Positions 1 through 6,952 of a stretch of 59,222 nucleotides of DNA are shown piece by piece (positions within the stretch are counted from its first letter, which is position 1; every line of letters starts with the position of its first letter). The position numbers and the translations under genes are program-made. Location of the stretch: the NCBI GenBank assembly GCA_022827265.1, contig JAJDTF010000128.1:1-59222 (forward strand), written 5' to 3'. The notes beneath the pieces are model-generated. The model saw only the letters and a list, made by a program, of their open reading frames with translations, did no database searches and had not been told where the DNA came from. Source of the stretch: Acidimicrobiia bacterium. Its GTDB lineage: Bacteria; Actinomycetota; Acidimicrobiia; Acidimicrobiales; Poriferisodalaceae.

Positions 1-159
1 GCCGAACCAGTGAGTCAGGCTGGGCCCCTGTTTCGAGGTGCCCGGGAAGGTCTCGGCAGGGTCCTTGATGGGCAGCACGTCGGCGAACACGGCCGCAAGG
101 GCGAGCACGACGAGGTATGCCACCGCCAGCCAGAAGATGAACCCCAAGCGCTTACGCAC
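1..159 (-). CDS. ABC transporter permease, DppC/OppC-like (N-terminal part, cut by window edge)
   Basis: Only the first 53 codons are inside the window. The translation begins VRKRLGFIFWLAVAYLV and forms one hydrophobic segment at about residues 6-27 followed by a periplasmic-like stretch (DVLPIKDPAETF), the usual beginning of the second permease of dipeptide/oligopeptide ABC systems. The GTG at 159 is preceded by GGGAGG at a normal distance and overlaps the TAA of the upstream permease, so the two are translationally coupled. The partner role (forming the membrane channel with the DppB-like protein) is inferred from position and the N-terminal profile; the diagnostic EAA loop lies outside the window. 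Confidence 0.75.
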   Translation of the reverse strand, partial: MRKRLGFIFWLAVAYLVVLALAAVFADVLPIKDPAETFPGTSKQGPSLTHWFG

Positions 160-1291
160 GAGCACCGACCTCCCGGCCGCGCAGTCGCGGATCCAATGCC
201 ATATACAGGAAGTCGGACATGGTGAGCACCACGATGTAGAGCGTCGAGATCACCAGCACGCCGCCTTGCACGGCGATGAAATCGCGTTGGGTCACGCCCA
301 AGAAGATGTATGCCCCCACACCGGGAATCGTGAAGATGAACTCGACGATCAGCGCGCCGCCGATGAGCAGGCCGACAGTCAGCCCCACCACGGTCAGCAG
401 CGTGAAGCTCGACGGTCGCAGCGCGTGCCGCCACAGGATCCGTCGCGTCGGCAGCCCTTTGCTGCGAGCCAGATCGATGAACGGCAGGCGCAGCGTGGCA
501 ATCATGTCCGACCGGAGCAAGCGCATGAACACGGCCGCTTGGCCCATCGCCAGAGCCAGCGACGGCAGCAGCATGTGCTTGAAATGCAGCACGACGTCCT
601 CGCCGAGCGGCACATAGCGCGCGGCTGGCAGCACGCGGAATCCGATCTCGTTGCCTGCCACGCTGAGCCCGCCGATGGACAAGAAGAGCACGAGCATCAC
701 GGCGAGCACGAAGTTCGGCGTGGCCAGAAACCCCAGCATCACGTTGTTGATCGTGCCGTCGGTCTTGGTTCCCTGCCGGTAGCCGGCCCAGATGCCCAGC
801 GGGATGGCGAAGCCCAGGGCGATCACGACCGAGTAGGCCATGATCTGCAGCGTCGGGGTCATCGAGCGCGAGATGCCATCGGCGACGTCCTCGCGCAGAA
901 CGATCGACGTTCCGAGGTCACCCGTCAGAACGCCGCCCAGCCAGTTGCCGTAGCGGTTGAAGAACGGCTCGTCGAGTCCGAGCTCGGTGCGCACGATCGC
1001 AATCTGGTCCGCCGTGGCCGCAGGGCCCAGAATGTTGATGGCAGGATCGCCGGGCAGGCTCGCCATGAGCGCGAACACTACGAACGACACACCGACCAGA
1101 ACCGGGATCACGCCGGCGATGCGACGCAACGCGTAGCGGCCGTCTGCGATGCCGGCCCCGACGGTGCCGATGAGAACGAACACGCCGAAGGTCCAGCTGA
1201 AGGGGGGCCGCCAGAACCAGGCCCACGCGATCGTGGCCAGCAGCGCCACCGCGACGATGCGGCCGAGCTGATCGCGAACAGCCTGCTTCAT
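152..1291 (-). CDS. ABC transporter permease, DppB/OppB-like
   Basis: Inner-membrane permease of a peptide/oligopeptide-type ABC importer, 379 aa from the chosen start. The protein has several hydrophobic helices; after the first pair comes RRIAGVIPVLVGVSFVVF, the typical DppB N-terminal helix, then the extracellular GDPAINILGP region, and near the C-terminus the conserved ARSKGLPTRRILWRHALRP cytoplasmic (EAA-type) loop that docks on the ATPase. I start at ATG 1291 because GGGGGAGG lies just upstream; an open frame extends to 1402, but that extension only translates repeat element R1. The N-terminus has about 45 residues with two extra helices before the usual DppB start. It lies between a binding-protein gene and the second permease; the ATPase genes must lie beyond the left edge. 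The substrate cannot be read from the sequence. Confidence 0.9.
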   Translation of the reverse strand: MKQAVRDQLGRIVAVALLATIAWAWFWRPPFSWTFGVFVLIGTVGAGIADGRYALRRIAGVIPVLVGVSFVVFALMASLPGDPAINILGPAATADQIAIVRTELGLDEPFFNRYGNWLGGVLTGDLGTSIVLREDVADGISRSMTPTLQIMAYSVVIALGFAIPLGIWAGYRQGTKTDGTINNVMLGFLATPNFVLAVMLVLFLSIGGLSVAGNEIGFRVLPAARYVPLGEDVVLHFKHMLLPSLALAMGQAAVFMRLLRSDMIATLRLPFIDLARSKGLPTRRILWRHALRPSSFTLLTVVGLTVGLLIGGALIVEFIFTIPGVGAYIFLGVTQRDFIAVQGGVLVISTLYIVVLTMSDFLYMALDPRLRGREVGARA

Positions 1292-1329
1292 ACCCGTCGT
1301 GCCTCCCCCAGCTGGTTCGCCCATTGTTG

Positions 1330-1393
1330 CCCGCTCATGTTCGCTCCGCTCACGGGCCGCTCGGGCCACGGCTTCGCCATGCGGCTCAGCCTC
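1330..1393 (-). repeat. Dispersed 64-base element R1, copy 1
   Basis: One of three gap-free copies (others 13099-13162 and 45276-45339); 59 of 64 positions are invariant and differences are confined to two short patches. Read on the minus strand it runs from GAGGCTGAGCC to GAGCGGG and lies about 38 bases ahead of the permease start at 1291. It contains GGCGAAGCC (a possible triloop hairpin) and three GAGCGG motifs. It is open in one frame (EAVARAARERSEHE), which can mislead start calling. Confidence 0.9.
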
Positions 1394-1411
1394 TTGCACC
1401 AACTCATCGCC

Positions 1412-3388
1412 TCAGCCCTGACAATCGCCGTCATCGCACCAGATCTGGGCGACGTGGTGTGCCCCGGCGTTCACGGCGAACGCGCCGACGTCGCTGCCCG
1501 GGATCGGCAGATCGGTGAGGTTGTGCACCCGGGGGTTGGCGATGACGCCCCACAGCGTCCAGTGGGTCCACAGGTTCCAGACGTTGCGCCCGAAGGCCCG
1601 GTTCACCTCCTCGGCCGCCTCACGGCGAGCTGCGGGATCGGGGTTGTGGCGGATGACGTCGTATGCGGCGTCGATGGCAGGATCCTGGAAGCGCCCCAGG
1701 TTGGAGGCCAGCTCGGGCACTGTCGGGTCGATCGGGAGCGCAGTTGACGAATTCCACCAGAGCCACTGCTCGATGGGGTCCACCCCGCCGTGGGCGCGCA
1801 GCCCCATCATCTCGTACAGCCCCGCCAGCGCCAGGCCGAAGTACTGGCCCTGCTCGATGGGCTGAATCGTCGCCGCGATCTCGTCGCCGAAGGCCGCCTG
1901 CCACATCGACACGATGAGCTCGTTCGACTCGACGTTGAACGGGTCGTTGGTGGAGTTGAACCCGAACGTCACCGGGTTCTGGCCGCTGTCGGCCTTGCAC
2001 TGGCCGAACTCGGCTCGGGCGGCATCGATGTCGTACGTCGGGTAGTCCGAGTCGTCCAGATAGCCCATGCTTCCGGGCGGGAACGGCCCATTGGCCGCCC
2101 GCACCAAGCCCTGGAACCGTTCGCTGACGAATCGTTCGCTGTCGAACGCGTGCGCCAGTGCCTTGCGGCAGCTCAGGTGCACCAGCGGGTTGGCCACATT
2201 GAGCCCGTGCGGGTCCATCGGGATCGGCTCGTCACGGCCCCTCAGCTCAGCGAGTACCGGATTCGTTCCCGATGCCACGTTCATGAGGCTGAAGTTGGTC
2301 TCGCCGAAGTCGTTGGCTTGCAGCAGCACGAAGTCGGGGTCGCCTTCGTACTTGGCGATCTCGTCGGCGTTCGAGGTGTGGATGATGTCGAACTGGCCCG
2401 CTCTCAGGCCGTTGGAGCGACCCACGATGTCCACCGACACCACGAACTCGATCTCGTCGAGATAGGGCAGGCTCTCGCCGGTGATGCCCTTGGGGCCGCG
2501 CCAGTAGTCGGGGTTGCGCTCGGCGATGAAGCTGTTCCCGTTGCCGGGCGTGTACTCCACGAACTTGAACGCCCCCAGCCCCACCGGTGCCGACGGATCG
2601 CCGGCGGCGCTGGCGAGGCCTGCCGTGCGCTCCTCGGCGGACAGCGGCGAGAACGGCGACGTGTACATCGGGTTGTTGGGCAGCGTCTCGAGCCATGCCG
2701 GCGAGAACATGAAGCCGCAGCCCTGCTCCCTCGACGCGGGACCCGGCCCCGTCGCGAACGGGATCGACGTCTCGTAGTGGACGTACTGGCCTTCGCCCCA
2801 GACGTTCTCGATGCCCAAGTAGCCGGGCGCGGTCTGCTGGCTGAAGCGGCACAGGTTGATGTTGTAGGCCACGGCCTCGCCGGTCAGCGGCGTGCCGTCG
2901 TGGAACGTGATGCCGTCGCGGATCTTCAGAGTCCACGTCAGGAAATCGTCGCTGGCCGTCTCGGTCTCCACCAGATACGGAACGATGTTGCCGTCGGCAT
3001 CGGTGACGTACATCGACTCAGTGATCGCACGCATGATCATGCGGCAGGAGATCGCGCACAGCGCTGCGTACGGCGCAAACGGGTTGGCCGTGTCGGCCTC
3101 GATGCCGTACACCAGCCGGCCGCCGTAAATGGGGCCTGAGGAGACCTCTCGGGTGTCCTCGCCCGCAGCCTCGCCGGCCTCGCGTGCCTCAACGACCTCC
3201 GCCTGCGACTCCCCCAGCGTCGTCCCGACCTCGCCGGCAGCGTCGCTTGCCGAGTCTTCGGCCGCAGCATCGGCTGGGTCGGATGGGGTGCCCGAGCCCC
3301 CGCCGCCGTCTCCGGCAGAGCAGGCGACGGCAATCAGCGCGAACGCTGCCGCTGCTGCGAGCGAACGCGCTCGCGCCAATTGCCGCAT
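1412..3388 (-). CDS. ABC transporter substrate-binding lipoprotein (family 5), paralog 1
   Basis: Extracellular solute-binding protein of the DppA/OppA type (SBP_bac_5), about 658 aa. The N-terminus is a lipoprotein signal ending in the lipobox LIAVAC at residue 23, then an acidic, Ala/Ser/Gly-rich linker before the folded domain, which contains the family pattern ITFHDGTPLTGEAVAYNIN. It is adjacent to the permeases and immediately downstream of a clear paralog at 3411-5459. The start is uncertain: GGAGG directly abuts ATG 3388, too close to serve it, whereas TTG 3379 lies at normal spacing from the same GGAGG and still gives a good signal peptide. The ligand is unknown; peptides are typical of the family but not provable here. 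Confidence 0.9.
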   Translation of the reverse strand: MRQLARARSLAAAAAFALIAVACSAGDGGGGSGTPSDPADAAAEDSASDAAGEVGTTLGESQAEVVEAREAGEAAGEDTREVSSGPIYGGRLVYGIEADTANPFAPYAALCAISCRMIMRAITESMYVTDADGNIVPYLVETETASDDFLTWTLKIRDGITFHDGTPLTGEAVAYNINLCRFSQQTAPGYLGIENVWGEGQYVHYETSIPFATGPGPASREQGCGFMFSPAWLETLPNNPMYTSPFSPLSAEERTAGLASAAGDPSAPVGLGAFKFVEYTPGNGNSFIAERNPDYWRGPKGITGESLPYLDEIEFVVSVDIVGRSNGLRAGQFDIIHTSNADEIAKYEGDPDFVLLQANDFGETNFSLMNVASGTNPVLAELRGRDEPIPMDPHGLNVANPLVHLSCRKALAHAFDSERFVSERFQGLVRAANGPFPPGSMGYLDDSDYPTYDIDAARAEFGQCKADSGQNPVTFGFNSTNDPFNVESNELIVSMWQAAFGDEIAATIQPIEQGQYFGLALAGLYEMMGLRAHGGVDPIEQWLWWNSSTALPIDPTVPELASNLGRFQDPAIDAAYDVIRHNPDPAARREAAEEVNRAFGRNVWNLWTHWTLWGVIANPRVHNLTDLPIPGSDVGAFAVNAGAHHVAQIWCDDGDCQG

Positions 3389-3410
3389 CCTCCTTCGTTC
3401 TGGCAGCCGC

Positions 3411-5459
3411 TCAGCCCTGGCAGTTCCCGTCTGTGCACCAGATCTGCGTCAGGTGGTGCTTGCCGGAGATCACCGGGAAGGCGGCCTCTGCGTTGTCGGG
3501 AATCGGCAGCTCGGTGATGTTCTGCACCCGCGGGTTGGCGATGATGCCCCACAGCGTCCAGTAGGTCCACAGATTCCAGACGTTCTTGCCGAACGCCCGA
3601 TTGACCGCCTCTGCCGCTTCACGCCGGGCCTCGGGGTCGGGATTGTGACGGATCACCTGGAAGGCAGCGTCGATCTCAGGATCCTGGAAGCGCCCGAAGT
3701 TCAGCGCCAGCTCGGGCACTCCGGGGTTGACCGGGCTCGCCGTTGCCGAGTTCCACCAGTACCACTGCTCAGCCGGGTCCACGCCGCCGTGGTTGCGCCA
3801 GCCCTGCATCTGGAAGACGCCGGCCAAAGCCAAGCCGATGTACTGGCCCTGCTCGACCGGTGCGATCGTCACCGCCAGCTCGTCGCCGAAGGCGTCGTTC
3901 CACATCGACACGATCAGCTCGTTGGACTCCACGTTGAACGCGTCGTTGGTGGTGTTGAACGAGAACGTCACCGGGTTCTGGCCGCTGTCGGCCTTGCACT
4001 GCTCGAACTCCGCCTGTGCAGCCTCGATGTCGTAGGTCGGGAAGCCGGAGTCTTCCAGGTGGCCCACGCTGCCCGGCGGGAACGGACCGTTCGCCACCTG
4101 CACCAAGCCTTGGTGGCGTTCATTGGCAAAGCGCTCGCCGTCGAATGCGTGGGCCATCGCCTTGCGGCAGCTCAGATGCACCAACGGATTGGTCGAATTG
4201 AGCCCCAGCGGGTCCATCTGGATGAGCTGAGAGGCATCGGTGGGGTCACCGCCGCGCACGAAGGTGAGCACCGGGTTCACTCCCGAAGCGACATTGATGA
4301 GGTTGTGGCTGGTCTCGCCGAAGTCGTTGGCCTGCAGCAGCACGAAGTCTTCGTCGCCCTCGTACTTGGAGATCTCATCTGCATTCGCCGTGTGGATGAT
4401 GTCGAACTGGCCGGCCTTCAGACCGTTCGAACGGCCCTGGATGTCCACGGCCACCACGAACTCGATCTCGTCCAGATACGGCAGGTTCTCGCCCGTGATG
4501 CCGTTTTCGCCACGCCAGTAGTCGGGGTTGCGCTCGGCGACGAAGCTGTTGCCGTTGCCCGGCGTGTAGCTCACGTACCTGAAGGCGCCTACTCCGACCG
4601 GCGCCGATGGATCGCCGGTGGCGTTCGCGAGTGCCTGCTCGCGAGCGGCCTCGGGCAGCGGCGATGCCGGCGAGACATACAGCGGGTTGTTGGGCAGCGT
4701 CTGCATCCACGCGGGCGAGAACATCTGGCCGCAGACTTCGGCGCGGCCAGCCGGGCCGATGCCGGTCGCCAGAGGCTGGCCGGGGCTTGCCGTGACGGTG
4801 ACGGTCTGGCCTTCGCCGGTGACGCTGTCGACGCCGAGCCATGCCGGACCGGTGAGCTGGCTGAGTCGGCACAGGTTGATGTTGTACGCCACTGCCTCGC
4901 CGTCCAGAGGCGTGCCGTCATGGAACTTGATGCCGTCGCGGATCGTCAGCGTCCACGTCATGTAGTCGTCGCTGTGCTCCTCGGACTCCACCAGATAGGG
5001 CACGATCTCGCCGTCGCTGTCAGTGATGTACAGCGAGTCAGTGATGGCACGGAAGATCATGCGGCAGCTGATGGCGCACGACGTGGCGTAATGAACGAAC
5101 GGGTTGGCCGAGTCGGCCTCGATGCCGTAGACGAGCTTGCCGCCATGGACCGGTCCGGTCTCAGTTTCGCGGACGTCCTCGCCGGTGGCTTCGCCGGCCT
5201 CGCGGGCCTCGACCACCTCTTCTTCCTGCTCGGACATGGTGGTGGACGGCGCTTCGACAGCAGCCTCGGTGGTGTCCGGATCCGCCGGTGCGGCGCCGTC
5301 GCCGGTGTCGCCGCCGTCATCTCCGCCGCCACAGGCGACTGCAATCAGGGCGAATGCGGCGAGCACCACCCCCAGCCGAATGCCGAACGAGCGCCTGGAC
5401 CCTCGGCGACGCCTGCCCGTGAATTGATCGGCATGGCGCCGCGATTGACCTGTGTGCAT
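3411..5459 (-). CDS. ABC transporter substrate-binding lipoprotein (family 5), paralog 2
   Basis: Second DppA/OppA-type binding protein, about 682 aa, first gene of this minus-strand transporter cluster. An arginine-rich N-region and hydrophobic segment end at the lipobox LIAVAC (Cys43), followed by a Gly/Asp-rich linker. The folded region closely follows paralog 1 (for example IKFHDGTPLDGEAVAYNINL and ERNPDYWRG in both), showing tandem gene duplication. ATG 5459 has a strong GGGGGAGGAG ribosome binding site. Only 22 bases separate it from paralog 1, so the two are probably cotranscribed and feed the same permeases with different ligands or affinities; that division of labour is inference. 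Confidence 0.9.
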   Translation of the reverse strand: MHTGQSRRHADQFTGRRRRGSRRSFGIRLGVVLAAFALIAVACGGGDDGGDTGDGAAPADPDTTEAAVEAPSTTMSEQEEEVVEAREAGEATGEDVRETETGPVHGGKLVYGIEADSANPFVHYATSCAISCRMIFRAITDSLYITDSDGEIVPYLVESEEHSDDYMTWTLTIRDGIKFHDGTPLDGEAVAYNINLCRLSQLTGPAWLGVDSVTGEGQTVTVTASPGQPLATGIGPAGRAEVCGQMFSPAWMQTLPNNPLYVSPASPLPEAAREQALANATGDPSAPVGVGAFRYVSYTPGNGNSFVAERNPDYWRGENGITGENLPYLDEIEFVVAVDIQGRSNGLKAGQFDIIHTANADEISKYEGDEDFVLLQANDFGETSHNLINVASGVNPVLTFVRGGDPTDASQLIQMDPLGLNSTNPLVHLSCRKAMAHAFDGERFANERHQGLVQVANGPFPPGSVGHLEDSGFPTYDIEAAQAEFEQCKADSGQNPVTFSFNTTNDAFNVESNELIVSMWNDAFGDELAVTIAPVEQGQYIGLALAGVFQMQGWRNHGGVDPAEQWYWWNSATASPVNPGVPELALNFGRFQDPEIDAAFQVIRHNPDPEARREAAEAVNRAFGKNVWNLWTYWTLWGIIANPRVQNITELPIPDNAEAAFPVISGKHHLTQIWCTDGNCQG

Positions 5460-5608
5460 CGTGGATTCTCCTCCCCCACTGCGCCACCTCGGCGCTCTGC
5501 GCGAAACCTACTAGCCCCACTACCGGGCTCTGTACCCGGCCCTGTTCTCGGCTCGGGGCTTCGTCTGGCTCGCGACCGTCGAGGTCACTGGGCCGGTACG
5601 GTGCGGCC

Positions 5609-5681
5609 GGGCCGGTAGCTCAGTGGTCAGAGCAGGCGACTCATAATCGCTGGGTCGTGGGTTCGATCCCCACCCGGCCCA
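5609..5681 (+). tRNA. tRNA with CAU anticodon, probably tRNA-Ile2 (lysidine-modified)
   Basis: A 73-base cloverleaf: acceptor arms GGGCCGG/CCGGCCC, D-arm with AGCTCAGTGGTCAGAGC, anticodon stem GGCGA/TCGCT with loop CTCATAA, T-arm with GGTTCGATCC. CCA is not encoded. The anticodon reads CAU, which could be elongator Met, initiator Met or Ile2. The D-loop and the anticodon arm (AGCAGGCGACTCATAATCGC) match the known E. coli Ile2 pattern better than elongator Met, so I favour Ile2 decoding AUA after lysidine modification by TilS. The identity call is from memory of the family pattern. Confidence 0.85.
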
Positions 5682-5752
5682 CTCATTTCCACTGTCCTCG
5701 TGCACCTGCGCCTGCGCGGTCGCCGCTGGTGGTGCGCAGGGGCGCCACATTC

Positions 5753-5781
5753 TTGACATCTATAAATCGGATGTCTAACTT
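5753..5781 (+). promoter_or_regulatory. Probable promoter of the unknown gene/PIN pair (leaderless)
   Basis: A perfect -35 TTGACA at 5753-5758 is followed after 17 bases by TAACTT at 5776-5781 in a locally AT-rich patch. The expected start site falls at or next to ATG 5788, and no Shine-Dalgarno sequence precedes that ATG, so the transcript is predicted to be leaderless. Confidence 0.6.
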
Positions 5782-5787
5782 GCCGAC

Positions 5788-6327
5788 ATGGCAAGTGCAA
5801 CCGGACTGCGGCGAGAACTGTGGGCTGCCGATTTCGCCGCCGACACGTATGCCGTCAAGTATCACGGCGAGTTCGGTCGGCATCCTGAGGCATTCCTGCG
5901 CCTGCTCTCGCTCCTCAACGACCCTGCGAACGAGCAGCGACTCCTCGACGCCGAGATGCACGGATTGCCGGCCCTCTGCGGGGTGGTGCGCTTCATCGAG
6001 GCCGACCCGATCCTTGGGGCGCTGATCTCGCGCGACGCAACCGCCGTGCGCGCACGCCAGACCATCGGAGTCGCCGTCAAGCTCAAGATGGCGAAGCTCG
6101 GATGGCGCGGCACCGGCCGCAAGGGCGTGGTGAAAGGCGCCCGCCATTTCGCGAAAGCCGAGCACTTCGCCCGCAACGAGACAGCACTGGTCGATGCCTC
6201 ATCACGCGCGCTCGCTGCGCTCGATGCCGTTGCGGCCATCGGCAGCGACGACGAGCGCGAAGAGACGGCTCGAATGCTGATGGCAGCGCTCGCCGACAGC
6301 CGGCGAGCCGAAGGACGCCCGTTCTGA
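5788..6327 (+). CDS. Unknown protein coupled to a PIN-domain nuclease; possible antitoxin
   Basis: 179 aa, soluble, predicted mostly helical with many Ala, Arg and Glu. I recognise no domain. It begins MASATGLRRELWAADFAAD and has a basic middle (KMAKLGWRGTGRKGVVKGA) that could bind nucleic acid, and a helical acidic tail. The stop TGA is one base before the ATG of the PIN-domain gene, so both come from one transcript. By analogy with vapBC loci the upstream gene of such a pair is often the antitoxin, but it is about twice the usual antitoxin length and shows no recognisable AbrB, RHH or Phd motif. A neutral reading is a regulatory partner of the nuclease. It sits between two tRNA genes. Confidence 0.7.
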   Translation: MASATGLRRELWAADFAADTYAVKYHGEFGRHPEAFLRLLSLLNDPANEQRLLDAEMHGLPALCGVVRFIEADPILGALISRDATAVRARQTIGVAVKLKMAKLGWRGTGRKGVVKGARHFAKAEHFARNETALVDASSRALAALDAVAAIGSDDEREETARMLMAALADSRRAEGRPF

Positions 6328-6328
6328 C

Positions 6329-6778
6329 ATGGTCATCGTGCTCGACAGCGGTCCGCTCGGGCTGCTCAGCAATCCGACGCCGAAAGGGTCCGGCAGCGAT
6401 GCCTGGGAATGGGTGCGGGCGCATGTCGCTGCCGGCGCCGACCTCGTGCTTCCCGAGATCGCCGACTACGAAGTCCGACGTGAGCTGATCCGTTCAGGAC
6501 GGACCGCCGGCGTCGCCAGACTCGATGAACTCTGCGCCGGCTTGAACTACACGCCTTTGTCAACGCCGGTCATGCGCGACGCCGCGTCATTGTGGGCGGA
6601 AGCACGCAACGGCGGGTATCCGACCGCACACCAAGCGGCCCTCGACGGCGATGTCCTGCTCGCGGCCCAAGCCCGCAGCGTGGCTGCCGCCGACCCTGAC
6701 CGATTGGTCGTCGTCGCCACCACGAACGTCGCCCATCTCGAACGCTTCGTCGAAGCCAAGCTCTGGGCCGACATCTAG
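6329..6778 (+). CDS. PIN-domain ribonuclease (VapC-like)
   Basis: 149 aa, the normal length of a single-domain PIN nuclease. The acidic metal-binding set is visible: Asp6 in MVIVLDSGPLG, Glu43 in PEIADYEVRREL, Asp106/Asp108 in AALDGDVLLAAQA, and the C-terminal VVATTNVAHLERF strand that closes the active site. PIN proteins of this size cleave RNA (often tRNA or rRNA) with Mg2+ or Mn2+ and are commonly toxins of type II toxin-antitoxin modules. The gene begins one base after the stop of the unknown partner gene. Whether it is a toxin and what RNA it cuts are not visible. Confidence 0.85.
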   Translation: MVIVLDSGPLGLLSNPTPKGSGSDAWEWVRAHVAAGADLVLPEIADYEVRRELIRSGRTAGVARLDELCAGLNYTPLSTPVMRDAASLWAEARNGGYPTAHQAALDGDVLLAAQARSVAAADPDRLVVVATTNVAHLERFVEAKLWADI

Positions 6779-6874
6779 CCTCCGGACGCATTCGGGTGCA
6801 CATCGCCGGTCGTCGCTTGCCGAACCACCGGTATCGTTGCTCCGCACGTTCGAGGCGCTGCGCGGCTCGTTCGG

Positions 6875-6947
6875 TCCGGGGTAGCTCAGTTGGCAGAGCA
6901 GCGGACTGTTAATCCGTTTGTCGTGGGTTCGAGCCCCACCCCCGGAG
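6875..6947 (+). tRNA. tRNA-Asn (GUU)
   Basis: A 73-base cloverleaf with acceptor arms TCCGGGG/CCCCGGA, D-arm GTAGCTCAGTTGGCAGAGC, anticodon stem/loop CGGACTGTTAATCCG giving anticodon GTT, and T-arm GGGTTCGAGCCCC. CCA is not encoded. Its 3' end is only five bases from the stop of the convergent dnaG gene. Confidence 0.95.
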
Positions 6948-6952
6948 CCCTT

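Noticed and set aside
3129-5618. An 829-codon frame on the plus strand opposite the second binding protein
   Set aside because: It mirrors a gene with lipobox and family motifs on the other strand; long antisense frames are expected at this GC content, and the translation has no family resemblance.
5609-5681. Elongator or initiator tRNA-Met
   Set aside because: The anticodon is compatible, but the D-arm and anticodon-arm pattern match the Ile2 class better; kept as probable Ile2 rather than certain.
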